DNA from: Xanthomarina spongicola
GTDB lineage: Bacteria > Bacteroidota > Bacteroidia > Flavobacteriales > Flavobacteriaceae
Direction of reading: 5' to 3'
DNA length: 64,000 nt
Assembly (NCBI RefSeq): GCF_003148645.1
Contig: NZ_QGGP01000001.1
Location: forward strand, 434,001-498,000
A program made the position numbers and the translations under genes. Position 1 is the stretch's first letter. Each line of letters opens with the position of its first letter. Shown in pieces: positions 7,876 through 15,353 of the stretch. The notes beneath the pieces were generated by a model. It was not told the origin of the DNA. It made no database searches and saw nothing but the letters and a program-made list of their open reading frames with translations.

Positions 7876-8955
7876 ATGAAATTAGTTAGTTTTTTTATAA
7901 TCTCATTAGTTTTACTGTCCTGTAATAAAAAGCAAGATAAAATTCTTCCAATAGAAAAAACATTAACAGAATCTGTCTATTCTTCTGTTACCATTCAACC
8001 AGATAGTCTGTATCAAGCTTATGCCATTGTTGCAGGGATTTTAGATAACAATTTAGTAGAAGAAGGAGCTATAGTTTCAAAGGCCCAAACACTTATGCAA
8101 ATAATTAATAACACACCTAAACTTAATTCTCAAAACGCAAAGTTTGCATTGGATTTAGCTAAAGAAAATTATAATGGCAGTGCAGCTATATTAAACAGTA
8201 TTGAAGAAGAAATTGCTGCTGCCAAACTAAAATACAAGAATGACTCCATTAATTTTTTTAGACAAAAAAACCTCTGGGATAAGAAAATTGGATCTAAAGC
8301 AGAGTATGATGCCAAAAAACTTAATTTCGAATTAGCTATTAACAACTTAAAGGTATTACGAAGTAAATATAACAGAACAAAAAACGAATTATTAACGACT
8401 GTAAAACAAGCTCAGAACAACTATCAAACGTCATTAATTGCCACCAAGGATTTTGCTGTTAAAAGTAAAATTAATGGTAAAATCTATGCATTATATAAAG
8501 AACCTGGAGAAATTGTTACAATCATGGAGCCTTTGGCATCAATTGGAAGTACAACTAATTTTATTATCGAGATGTTAGTAGACGAAGTAGACATAGTACG
8601 AATTAGTAAAGAACAGGATGTTTTAATTAATCTAGATGCTTATGCAAACAAGGTTTTTAAAGGAACAGTTTCTAAAATATATCCTCAAAAAGATGAACGA
8701 AATCAAACCTTTAAAGTTGAGGCAGTTTTTGAGAATCCTCCTGAAGTATTATATCCTGGACTTTCAGGGGAAGCCAATATAGTAATTGCAACCAAAAATA
8801 AGGTGTTAACTATTCCAAAAGCTTACATCATTGATGATGATAAAGTCAAAACAGTTGATGGATTAATTACCATAACAACTGGTTTGCAAAATATGGAATT
8901 TGTTGAAGTACTCACTGGAATTACAAAAGACACTTATATCTATAAACCTGAATAA
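7876..8955 (+). CDS. HlyD-type periplasmic adaptor lipoprotein
   Basis: 359 residues with a lipoprotein signal (LVLLSC, lipid-bearing Cys near residue 16). A lipoyl/barrel-sandwich half (YAIVAGILDNNLVEEGAIVSKAQTLMQI), a long coiled-coil hairpin (about 85-185), and the second sandwich half with a beta-barrel (KSKINGKIYALYKEPGEIVTIMEPLASIG; VDEVDIVRISKEQDVLINLD) give the standard membrane-fusion-protein order. It would link the adjacent ABC permease and ATPase to the periplasm or an outer membrane channel, as MacA does with MacB. No TolC-like gene is present in the window. The stop overlaps the permease start (TAATG). Confidence 0.87.
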   Translation: MKLVSFFIISLVLLSCNKKQDKILPIEKTLTESVYSSVTIQPDSLYQAYAIVAGILDNNLVEEGAIVSKAQTLMQIINNTPKLNSQNAKFALDLAKENYNGSAAILNSIEEEIAAAKLKYKNDSINFFRQKNLWDKKIGSKAEYDAKKLNFELAINNLKVLRSKYNRTKNELLTTVKQAQNNYQTSLIATKDFAVKSKINGKIYALYKEPGEIVTIMEPLASIGSTTNFIIEMLVDEVDIVRISKEQDVLINLDAYANKVFKGTVSKIYPQKDERNQTFKVEAVFENPPEVLYPGLSGEANIVIATKNKVLTIPKAYIIDDDKVKTVDGLITITTGLQNMEFVEVLTGITKDTYIYKPE

Positions 8956-10217
8956 TGGCAAACTGGAGCGTTATACTAAACATTGCCAAAACCCATTTGT
9001 TAACAAAAATAAAGCAAACATCTACAGCAGCTTTAGGTGTTACTTTTGGAATTGGTGCTTACATTACCTTAGTGTGTTTCATGACTGGTTTAAATGGCAT
9101 GTTAGACGATTTAATATTAAATCAAACACCACATATTCATGTTTATAATGAAATTGAGCCTTCAAAAAAACAACCTATTTCTTTATATGATAATGTAAAT
9201 GAAAGTTTTAATGTCGTTCATTCAATTAAGCCAAAATTAAGTCAAAAAAAAATTCATAATGCTCTACCAATTATAAAATATTTAGAAGAGAATAAAGTTG
9301 TACGTTGTGCGCTTCCACAAATAAAAACACAAATATTTTACATAGCAGGATCTATAGAGTTAGGTGGCAATCTCACAGGGATTAATGCAATTGATGAAGC
9401 AAGTCTCTTTAATATGGGAGATTATATTGTTGAAGGTTCAGCTGAAGCTTTACAAAATACTGACAATGGCATTTTATTGGGTATTGGTATTGCTAAGAAA
9501 ATGTCTTTAAAAGTTGGAGATCGAGTGCAAATAAGCCCTATAAATGGAGGTGTTTTTCCATTAAAAATTGTTGGTTTCTATCAAAGTGGTATTGCAGATT
9601 TGGATGCCATACAGAGTTTTACCAATATAAAAACAGTACAGCGTATTTTAGGTGAAGCTAATAATTATATTACAGATATAAATGTGAAACTGTATGATAT
9701 TGATCAGGCAGTTTCATTGTCAAAAAAAATTGAAAGACAGTTCAATCTTACTGCTTTAGATATTAAAACTGCAAATGCACAATTTGAAACAGGAACAACC
9801 ATTAGAAACCTTATTACGTATGCTGTTTCTATAACACTACTTATCGTTGCTGGATTTGGTATTTATAACATACTAAATATGCTTATTTATGAGAAAATGA
9901 ATGACATTGCCATACTAAAAGCAACTGGTTTTTCAGGTAAAGATGTGCAACTTATCTTTATGAGTCAGGCAATGATTATTGGTTTTGTAGGTGGTCTTTT
10001 AGGTTTACTTATTGGTTATGGTTTGGTAAGTTTAATAGATACTATTCCGTTTCAAACAGAAGCTTTACCTACTGTAGAAACTTACCCAATAAATATGAAT
10101 CCTTTGTTTTTTGTAATTGGTTTTTCGTTTGCTATGTTTTCAACCTTTTTGGCAGGCTACTTACCATCAAAAAAAGCTAAAAAAATTGACCCAGTTAAAA
10201 TAATAAGAGGACAGTAA
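8955..10217 (+). CDS. MacB/LolC-type ABC transporter permease
   Basis: 420 residues: one N-terminal membrane segment (about 22-45), a large periplasmic domain (about 60-270), then three membrane segments and a C-terminal SKKAKKIDPVKIIRG motif. This four-segment FtsX/MacB layout is that of LolCE, MacB and related mechanotransmitters that export lipoproteins, peptides or drugs without a transmembrane channel for the substrate. It sits between the adaptor (1-base overlap) and the ATPase (1-base gap), so the three form one tripartite-type system. The substrate cannot be inferred. Confidence 0.88.
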   Translation: MANWSVILNIAKTHLLTKIKQTSTAALGVTFGIGAYITLVCFMTGLNGMLDDLILNQTPHIHVYNEIEPSKKQPISLYDNVNESFNVVHSIKPKLSQKKIHNALPIIKYLEENKVVRCALPQIKTQIFYIAGSIELGGNLTGINAIDEASLFNMGDYIVEGSAEALQNTDNGILLGIGIAKKMSLKVGDRVQISPINGGVFPLKIVGFYQSGIADLDAIQSFTNIKTVQRILGEANNYITDINVKLYDIDQAVSLSKKIERQFNLTALDIKTANAQFETGTTIRNLITYAVSITLLIVAGFGIYNILNMLIYEKMNDIAILKATGFSGKDVQLIFMSQAMIIGFVGGLLGLLIGYGLVSLIDTIPFQTEALPTVETYPINMNPLFFVIGFSFAMFSTFLAGYLPSKKAKKIDPVKIIRGQ

Positions 10218-10218
10218 T

Positions 10219-10893
10219 ATGAGTATTGTATTAGAAGCAAAACATATCAATAAATACTTTAAAAAACCTGTGATGTTTCATGTTTTAAAAGACATAAATT
10301 TTCAGATAAAGAAAGGTGAATTTGTATCAATAATGGGAAAGTCTGGTTGCGGCAAATCAACACTGCTCTATATTCTCTCTACTATGGATACTGATTACGA
10401 AGGAGAACTTTTTTTAAATAATAAACTTATCACTAATCAAAGTAGAGAGCATTTATCTTATTTACGAAACAAGCACATTGGTTTTGTGTTTCAGTTTCAT
10501 TACTTATTATCTGAATTTTCGGTGTTGGAAAATGTCATGCTTCCTGCCAAAAAATTAGCAAAGAAGTCACATCAGGAAATCGAGCATGATGCTATGGAAA
10601 AATTAAAAATGCTTAACATAGACCATTTAGCTTTAAAGCGTGCTTCTCGAATTTCTGGAGGCGAAAAACAACGTGTTGCTATAGCAAGAGCACTTATTAA
10701 CAACCCTTCAATTATAATGGGAGATGAGCCTACTGGAAATTTGGATAGTCATAACGCTGAAAATGTATTCAACATCTTTGAGCGATTAAGTAACGAGCAA
10801 GGGCTTTCACTTTTAGTTGTTACTCATGATGGAGATTTTGCTAAAAAGACAGATAGAATTATTCAAATGGAAGATGGTAAAATTATGACATAA
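10219..10893 (+). CDS. LolD/MacB-type ABC transporter ATPase
   Basis: 224 residues, a stand-alone nucleotide-binding domain. Walker A is GKSGCGKST, the signature ISGGEKQ, Walker B IIMGDEP with the catalytic glutamate, followed by TGNLDS and the H-loop VVTHD. Size and motifs match the LolD/FtsE/MacB class. It is the last gene of the operon that starts at 6174 and powers the neighbouring permease. The short run to the next FNR-type box at 10905 separates it from the following unit. Confidence 0.92.
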   Translation: MSIVLEAKHINKYFKKPVMFHVLKDINFQIKKGEFVSIMGKSGCGKSTLLYILSTMDTDYEGELFLNNKLITNQSREHLSYLRNKHIGFVFQFHYLLSEFSVLENVMLPAKKLAKKSHQEIEHDAMEKLKMLNIDHLALKRASRISGGEKQRVAIARALINNPSIIMGDEPTGNLDSHNAENVFNIFERLSNEQGLSLLVVTHDGDFAKKTDRIIQMEDGKIMT

Positions 10894-10904
10894 TTTTCTA
10901 TTCA

Positions 10905-10947
10905 TGATATTGGTCATTTCAAATACATTCATTTCAAATTATCTTTA
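10905..10947 (+). promoter_or_regulatory. FNR-type promoter of the small helical protein genes
   Basis: Box TGATATTGGTCA (10905-10916), then 23 bp, then TATCTTTA (10940-10947) as the -7 octamer. The inferred start is near 10953, about 20 bases before the GTG start codon of the next gene. Confidence 0.65.
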
Positions 10948-10973
10948 ATCTATAATTATCTAAAAAACACCTT

Positions 10974-11426
10974 GTGAGCGATTATAGAAATAGACCAAAA
11001 GGAAATTTTATCCAAGAAGCCTCTTGGCAGGATTTGTATATGTTAACCGAAAGCTGGAAAAAAGATTTAGAGTTTTATTCGCTGGATGTAAAATTTATAG
11101 AGCTATTGGTTGAAACTTATTTTGTAAAGTTTCTTATAAATCAAAATTTAGATGATTTAAGAGAATTACAAAGAGAATTGCTTGAGTTGAATAAACAATG
11201 TGAAAATTTACTGAAACGCATTAAAATCCATTTTACACATATTGTTGATTTAATAGAGGACCCATTTATATACGACGCTTCAGTTTTTAGAACCGAACAT
11301 GAACTATTGGAAGAGGAGATTTCAGAATTTATAAAAATGCTAAAAGTAGTTAGATATGCTGTTTTTGTTTTATCAAAAGATGTTTTAGGCAATGAAAAAC
11401 CTAAGCGTATCTGGAAATATAATTAA
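10974..11426 (+). CDS. Helical protein of unknown function (150 aa)
   Basis: No family recognised. The protein is acidic, without signal peptide, and predicted to be almost entirely helical, with leucine-rich heptads (LDDLRELQRELLELNKQCENLLKRIKIH) and a second helix pair (EHELLEEEISEFIKMLKVVRYAVFVLSKDV), suggesting a four-helix bundle. The start is GTG: the base context TTGTGAGC leaves no ATG upstream in frame after the promoter. It is followed 9 bp later by another small helical protein, and both follow an FNR-type promoter, so a role during low oxygen is inferred only from context. Confidence 0.7.
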   Translation: MSDYRNRPKGNFIQEASWQDLYMLTESWKKDLEFYSLDVKFIELLVETYFVKFLINQNLDDLRELQRELLELNKQCENLLKRIKIHFTHIVDLIEDPFIYDASVFRTEHELLEEEISEFIKMLKVVRYAVFVLSKDVLGNEKPKRIWKYN

Positions 11427-11435
11427 ATATATTCT

Positions 11436-11648
11436 ATGAAAACACTTCAAGACATACAAACTCAAATAATAAAGCTCACATCTAATATTGAGACAAATTA
11501 CCCTGAATTGTATGTTACGCTAGAAGAAAACCCAATAACCATACCATCAACAAAACATCCTGAAATAAGTTTAAGCGTAATGCAAGACTACTTAGAAAGC
11601 CTCAAACAAATATTGAAACAATACATAAAAACTCATGGAATAAGATAA
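11436..11648 (+). CDS. Small conserved-type protein (70 aa)
   Basis: A 70-residue soluble protein without recognised domain. Two helices (LQDIQTQIIKLTSNI and LSVMQDYLESLKQILKQYI) flank a proline-containing middle with the peptide ENPITIPSTKHPEISL. It lies 9 bp after the 150-residue helical gene and is probably its partner in the same FNR-box operon. Codon use resembles its neighbours. Function unknown. Confidence 0.65.
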   Translation: MKTLQDIQTQIIKLTSNIETNYPELYVTLEENPITIPSTKHPEISLSVMQDYLESLKQILKQYIKTHGIR

Positions 11649-11713
11649 TGGAATTTATAGGTTATTTTAAAATGGTGAAGTTATTTAAAAACAAGCGACC
11701 TAAAAAGATATAA
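11648..11713 (+). CDS. Possible 21-residue basic micro-protein
   Basis: An ATG overlaps the preceding stop (TAATG), the coupling used by several real gene pairs in this window. The frame runs 21 codons and ends KNKRPKKI, giving a short peptide with a hydrophobic start and a strongly basic end. It is too short to be judged on coding statistics and may be chance. No similar sequence is known to me. Confidence 0.25.
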   Translation: MEFIGYFKMVKLFKNKRPKKI

Positions 11714-11768
11714 AAAAAACATACCGAAAACTGACTTGTAAGTGTCATCTAAACTTAAACCTTTATAA

Positions 11769-11776
11769 TAAGTTTG
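11769..11776 (+). promoter_or_regulatory. -7 promoter box TAAGTTTG
   Basis: A perfect TAnnTTTG octamer lies 32 bp before the CDP-alcohol phosphatidyltransferase gene. Upstream at 11732-11747 is TGAC-N8-GTCA, which resembles an FNR-type site in its outer bases but has the wrong length and spacing, so no regulator is assigned. Confidence 0.4.
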
Positions 11777-11808
11777 TTGAATAGAAATTCAAGAAAATAA
11801 CAACTAAT

Positions 11809-12402
11809 ATGCTCACATTTAAGAATTTTAATATCGCTGATTGGTTTTCGTTTTATAGAGTTATTGCTGCGCCTTTTCTTATTTTATTTCTATGGCTTGA
11901 TGAAAGACAACTTTTTGCTTGGTTTTTATTTATTAGTTATTCAACAGATGCCATCGATGGCTATTTAGCAAGAAAACTAAAGATAACAAGCCCAAGAGGC
12001 TCACAATTAGATTCTTTTGGTGATCAAATAACACTTGTTATTGGATTAATTGGATTACTCATTTTTGAAAATGAATTTATCAGGAAAAATATTATAATAA
12101 TTGGCGTATCATTTATACCCTACATTATCCAAATGATTATTGCTTATTATAAATATGGTAAGGCTACGGCATTTCATACATACTTGGCTAAATTATCAGC
12201 TATAATACAAAGTGCTTTTATTCTATATTCTTTGTTTTTTTACCCAAATTACACCTTGTTTTATATAATGATTGTGTTTGGAGTCTTGGAAACTTTAGAA
12301 GAAATAACGCTTATTTTTATGTATGATAATTGGGCTTCAGATGTAAAAGGGATTTATTGGGCATTTAGAGATAAAAGGCGTCTGAAAAAGCATGTAAAAT
12401 GA
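11809..12402 (+). CDS. CDP-alcohol phosphatidyltransferase family protein
   Basis: 197 residues with about five membrane segments. The catalytic motif of the family, DG-x2-AR-x8-G-x3-D-x3-D, is complete: STDAIDGYLARKLKITSPRG followed by SQLDSFGDQ. Such enzymes swap the CMP of a CDP-alcohol for an acceptor alcohol in phospholipid synthesis (phosphatidylglycerophosphate, phosphatidylserine or inositol-type head groups). The acceptor cannot be told from the sequence. The housekeeping pgsA is usually elsewhere in flavobacteria, so this may be an accessory copy. It stands alone with its own promoter. Confidence 0.88.
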   Translation: MLTFKNFNIADWFSFYRVIAAPFLILFLWLDERQLFAWFLFISYSTDAIDGYLARKLKITSPRGSQLDSFGDQITLVIGLIGLLIFENEFIRKNIIIIGVSFIPYIIQMIIAYYKYGKATAFHTYLAKLSAIIQSAFILYSLFFYPNYTLFYIMIVFGVLETLEEITLIFMYDNWASDVKGIYWAFRDKRRLKKHVK

Positions 12403-12525
12403 GATTATTCTTTTTGTTTAGCATCCATTTATTTTGTTTAGCAATTTAAATAGTAAATCTTCTTGTATTCTATAGGTGTTTAAAATTGTGGAAAGCTATC
12501 TTTTTAAGCACTATTTAAGTCAATC

Positions 12526-12568
12526 TGATATATATCATTTCCTAAACTTTCATAAATCTATAATTTTA
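12526..12568 (+). promoter_or_regulatory. FNR-type promoter of the PepSY-like gene
   Basis: Perfect palindromic box TGATATATATCA (12526-12537), then 23 bp, then TAATTTTA (12561-12568). The inferred start is near 12574, 23 bases before the ATG. Confidence 0.7.
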
Positions 12569-12596
12569 AACATGTTTAATTTAAAATTTAAAAATC

Positions 12597-13097
12597 ATGA
12601 AAAAAATAATTATTGGTTTATTTATTTTTGGTCTAACCACCCAACTTTTTGCTCAAGATCCGATACAATTAGATGAGGTTATTTTAGTTAATACAAACTA
12701 TAAATATCTAAGTAGTACAAATGCTACAGATTTACCAATAGAAGTTGACAGGCTTCAAGTTCAAGCTGGAACTTTTGATATTAAGACCATGGATATTTAC
12801 GAAGATGAATACGATTTTTACGATGTATATTTCATTATTCCTGAAGGAAAAATTCTAGCAACTTACGACAATGAAGGTAATATTTTAAGAACTGCCGAGA
12901 AATATAAGAATCTTGATTTGCCAAAACCAATTTTACAATCTATAGAAAAAAGATTTCCTAACTGGAATGTAACTAAAGATGTATATTTAGTTAAGTATCG
13001 TGAGTCAGAAGGTTCTAAGTTTACATACAAAATCACTTTAGAAAATGGAAATAAGCGTATTAAAGTAAAACTTGATGAACAAGGCAAATTCTTATAA
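12597..13097 (+). CDS. Secreted PepSY-like protein
   Basis: 166 residues with a clear signal peptide (MKKIIIGLFIFGLTTQLFAQ). The C-terminal half has the PepSY-like pattern: GKILATYDNEGNILRTAEKYKN, then LPKPILQSIEKRFPNWNVTKDVYLVKY and a final pair of strands ending GKRIKVKLDEQGKFL-like. Such Bacteroidota proteins are periplasmic and their ligand is unknown. The gene is alone behind a perfect FNR-type box. In databases members are sometimes mislabelled as nucleotidyltransferases; nothing here supports that. Confidence 0.75.
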   Translation: MKKIIIGLFIFGLTTQLFAQDPIQLDEVILVNTNYKYLSSTNATDLPIEVDRLQVQAGTFDIKTMDIYEDEYDFYDVYFIIPEGKILATYDNEGNILRTAEKYKNLDLPKPILQSIEKRFPNWNVTKDVYLVKYRESEGSKFTYKITLENGNKRIKVKLDEQGKFL

Positions 13098-13134
13098 ACT
13101 CTAATCCAATAGTTTTTTCATAATTAGAGTATAA

Positions 13135-13245
13135 TTAAGTTTTGGGATTATGAAACCCAAAAAAATACTCATTTTGGTACCAAGTCATAATTAATAAAAT
13201 CGGAATGACTACTGACAATACCAAAATGAGTATTCCATGAATCAT
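13135..13245 (-). CDS. Candidate 36-residue membrane peptide
   Basis: The frame begins MIHGILILVLSVVIPILLIM, a single strongly hydrophobic helix, then a short tail WYQNEYFFGFHNPKT. It follows another tiny membrane ORF on the same strand after 16 bp, in a 339-base gap otherwise without genes, and converges on the PepSY-like gene. Signal-anchor composition rather than chance AT-rich translation suggests a real gene, but it is too short for certainty. A 16-bp inverted repeat lies inside the frame. Confidence 0.45.
   Translation of the reverse strand: MIHGILILVLSVVIPILLIMTWYQNEYFFGFHNPKT
13164..13234. repeat. Perfect 16-bp inverted repeat
   Basis: The arms 13164-13179 (AATACTCATTTTGGTA) and 13219-13234 are exact reverse complements, separated by 39 bases. 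They could form a long hairpin in a transcript of either strand. The repeat is inside the candidate 36-residue ORF, so both arms encode parts of it. No T-run follows directly, so it is not a standard terminator. Confidence 0.8.
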
Positions 13246-13261
13246 ATTTTTCCTTATCAAG

Positions 13262-13375
13262 TTAATACTTCAAGTTTAGACATGAAATTAAAAACAACAC
13301 TAAAGAAAATAAAATTATAGTATTTACAAATTTTGGGCAGGTTTCACATTGAATGCAGGGTGTTGATTCCATCAT
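13262..13375 (-). CDS. Candidate 37-residue cysteine-motif membrane peptide
   Basis: The frame opens MMESTPCIQCETCPKF, with a C-x2-C-x2-C cluster, and continues into one hydrophobic helix (VNTIILFSLVLFLI) and a short SCLNLKY tail. The cysteine cluster directly before a membrane helix suggests a metal- or heme-linked membrane mini-protein. It is divergent from the zinc-ribbon gene at 13437 and precedes the 36-residue membrane ORF by 16 bp. Function unknown; small subunits of respiratory complexes have comparable layouts, but no family is recognised. Confidence 0.45.
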   Translation of the reverse strand: MMESTPCIQCETCPKFVNTIILFSLVLFLISCLNLKY

Positions 13376-13436
13376 TCGTGAATCTAAATTAGAAGTAATA
13401 ACTGGTAAAATGAGAATAAATTAATTATAAATAATA

Positions 13437-13691
13437 ATGAAAACATATAAGAACTGCCAAAGTTGTGGCATGCCAATAAGCAAAGACCCAGAAATGGGAG
13501 GAACAAATGCAGACAATACCAAAAGCCATTTGTACTGCAGTTACTGTTTCCAAAAAGGGGAGTTTACTTTTAAAGGTACTGTAAAAGAAATGCAAGCATT
13601 TTGTAAAGAAAAAATGATAGAGCAAGGATATTCACGGTTTATAGCTTGGCTATTTACACGAAGTGTTCCTAGGCTTAAGCGATGGGAATAG
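13437..13691 (+). CDS. Zinc-ribbon protein (84 aa)
   Basis: A small soluble protein with the putative zinc-ribbon pattern of many Bacteroidota: CQSCGMPISKDPEMGG, then LYCSYCFQKGEF, giving two CxxC pairs that should bind one zinc. A helix follows (VKEMQAFCKEKMIEQG) and the end is basic (RSVPRLKRWE). Proteins of this type have no established role. No clear FNR-type box lies directly before it. It converges on the C_GCAxxG_C_C gene, 11 bp away. Confidence 0.85.
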   Translation: MKTYKNCQSCGMPISKDPEMGGTNADNTKSHLYCSYCFQKGEFTFKGTVKEMQAFCKEKMIEQGYSRFIAWLFTRSVPRLKRWE

Positions 13692-13702
13692 CAACAATCT
13701 GC

Positions 13703-14551
13703 TCATGCATTGCCTAACAAGCTAATAAGCTTTTTACATCCACCTTGTTTTATATATTTGGTATGATCTTCTAAATCCTTAAATTTTCTTCCACAAATAT
13801 CACTACACAACATCTTCTTATTGGTTGCTTGGTTAAAAGTCATCAGTATTTTTTTTGCAGTTTTGTTGTTGAAAAAAGGTGGGCTTTTGGTAGGGTTCTC
13901 TCTACACCAATCTAACATGCGTTTCCATATAGCAGCACTTAATGCACCACATGCATTTCCACTCAAACCAAGACCACCAGCAAATCCCGCGACCATCACA
14001 GTTTCTTCATCACTAGCTCCCATTTGTTTCAAAACTTCTGACGTACAACTCAATGGCTTCTCTGCTATAATAATATCTGCCGACAGGCTTTTATTTGCTG
14101 TTTCAACGGCCTCTGGAGCCCATTGTTCAGCGAGATTAAAACAAAGGCTATTGTCCATCCCTTGAAGTGTGGTTTTTAACATAAATTTTGTCATACCCAA
14201 AATAGTTGTGAGATTATAACCAATTATGTCTTTACAATCTGTAGCTCCAGAGGTTTTTACAAAAGATGTGATAATGTCTTGTGTCGCATTAACTGTAATG
14301 GTAATGGCTTTGTCAAGGTTTTTGTGTTTACGGAATGATTCGGCACCAATTGCCAAAGCTGTTCCCCAAAGCATACCACATTGATGGCCTTGGTTTAAAA
14401 TGCCACCTGCTAATGGATTCAGAGCACGCTCTTCATGCTCCATAGGATGTTCAAATTCACGATTTAATAAATGCGCAAAGGTTCTAGAGCATGTTTGGCA
14501 TTTTTTAAAAACTTCCTTTGCATCGTTTTTATTTTCTATATACATCTTCAT
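13703..14551 (-). CDS. C_GCAxxG_C_C family redox-type protein
   Basis: 282 residues, rich in spaced cysteines. The C-GCA-x2-G-C-C signature appears as NQGHQCGMLWGTALAIG in the first half and, more typically, GFAGGLGLSGNACGALSAAIW in the second, with partner cysteines downstream (SDICGRKFKD, QGGCKKL). The family is thought to bind a metal or Fe-S centre; many members occur near anaerobic and electron-transfer genes. It has no signal peptide. It lies divergent from the coiled-coil gene across an FNR-type box that may serve both. The exact reaction is unknown. Confidence 0.78.
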   Translation of the reverse strand: MKMYIENKNDAKEVFKKCQTCSRTFAHLLNREFEHPMEHEERALNPLAGGILNQGHQCGMLWGTALAIGAESFRKHKNLDKAITITVNATQDIITSFVKTSGATDCKDIIGYNLTTILGMTKFMLKTTLQGMDNSLCFNLAEQWAPEAVETANKSLSADIIIAEKPLSCTSEVLKQMGASDEETVMVAGFAGGLGLSGNACGALSAAIWKRMLDWCRENPTKSPPFFNNKTAKKILMTFNQATNKKMLCSDICGRKFKDLEDHTKYIKQGGCKKLISLLGNA

Positions 14552-14573
14552 TTCAATTATAATTAAATTCTTT

Positions 14574-14647
14574 TTAAGATATTATTTTTAATTAAAGTAG
14601 ACACTGATATATATCATTGTCTACTTTGAGTTTTGTTTAGATATTTA
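14574..14647. promoter_or_regulatory. Divergent FNR-type promoter
   Basis: Perfect box TGATATATATCA (14605-14616). At 23 bp on the left is TATCTTAA (14581 to 14574) for the C_GCAxxG_C_C gene, and at 23 bp on the right GATATTTA (14640-14647) for the coiled-coil gene. Both octamers are weaker matches to TAnnTTTG than at other sites, but the spacing is the same. Confidence 0.6.
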
Positions 14648-14671
14648 ATATCATAATAAAATCTAATAATC

Positions 14672-15277
14672 ATGAAAAATAAAGAGGACATTCAATTTGT
14701 AGATAAAGTTATTGGAGCACTTAGAAAAACGGCAGTTGAGCTTGAAGAATTTCGAGTTCAAACAGCTTTAGGAAAAGCTGAAGTACAAGATAAGTATGAG
14801 GAGGTTAAAAAGAAATTTAACCTATTTATTCACGACAATGAGTATAAAATAAAAGGGGTTAAAGAAAAAATTGAAGAACTTAATACCAAGTTTGATGAAT
14901 TACGAGTACAACTAGCTTTAGGAAAGGCAGAGACTAGGGAGGTTTTTAAAAAGCAAAAAAAGCAATTGCTTTTAACTTTACATGATATTGAAGTAAAAAT
15001 TAAAACAAATGAAACTTTAAATAGAATGTATGCTTTAACTCTAATAGAAATTGAGCAATTTAAAATTCAATTAGAGATTTTAGAACAAAAGTTTAATAAA
15101 GATAAAGACGAAGCTAAAGATACTTTTGAAAAAGGCAAAAAAGATTTTAACACATTTATCGATAGGCTTAAAGTAAAATACGCCAAAAAGAAAGATGAAG
15201 AAACAAAAATAGAGCATTTTCAAAATGAAATTTCTGAAGCATTTAAGCATTTTAAAAAAGCATTCTCTAAGCCATAA
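14672..15277 (+). CDS. Coiled-coil stress-type protein with three repeats
   Basis: 201 residues, highly charged and helical, no signal peptide. Three successive units of about 60 residues align: EEFRVQTALGKAEVQDKYEE, DELRVQLALGKAETREVFKK, and a diverged IEQFKIQLEILEQKFNKDKD, each followed by a K/F-rich helix. The RVQxALGKAE unit resembles cyanobacterial stress-responsive coiled-coil proteins of the sll1863 type, so an apolipoprotein-like or DNA/membrane-coating role is possible. It is behind an FNR-type box and ends in a strong bidirectional terminator. Function is not established. Confidence 0.72.
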   Translation: MKNKEDIQFVDKVIGALRKTAVELEEFRVQTALGKAEVQDKYEEVKKKFNLFIHDNEYKIKGVKEKIEELNTKFDELRVQLALGKAETREVFKKQKKQLLLTLHDIEVKIKTNETLNRMYALTLIEIEQFKIQLEILEQKFNKDKDEAKDTFEKGKKDFNTFIDRLKVKYAKKKDEETKIEHFQNEISEAFKHFKKAFSKP

Positions 15278-15288
15278 CCCAAAAAAGC

Positions 15289-15330
15289 TTAAACAAAAAA
15301 GCACACTAATAAGTGTGCTTTTTTGTTTAA
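15289..15330. terminator. Strong bidirectional terminator
   Basis: A perfect 19-bp stem (15289-15307 with 15312-15330) closes an AATA loop. It contains the GC-rich core GCACACT and an A6/T6 tract, so each strand sees a hairpin followed by T residues. It ends the coiled-coil gene on the plus strand and the UbiB-kinase operon on the minus strand. Confidence 0.9.
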
Positions 15331-15353
15331 ATTCATCATATTAATTTAGAAAA

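Noticed and set aside
8900-9148. 82-residue open frame across the adaptor/permease junction
   Set aside because: It is out of frame within two well-supported overlapping genes.
11732-11747. FNR-type site TGAC-N8-GTCA before the phosphatidyltransferase gene
   Set aside because: The half-sites are four bases farther apart than in the other boxes and the -7 box is not at the standard distance.
12476-12676. 66-residue plus-strand open frame over the PepSY-like promoter
   Set aside because: It spans the FNR-type box and -7 region, runs out of frame into the PepSY-like gene, and has no plausible protein pattern.
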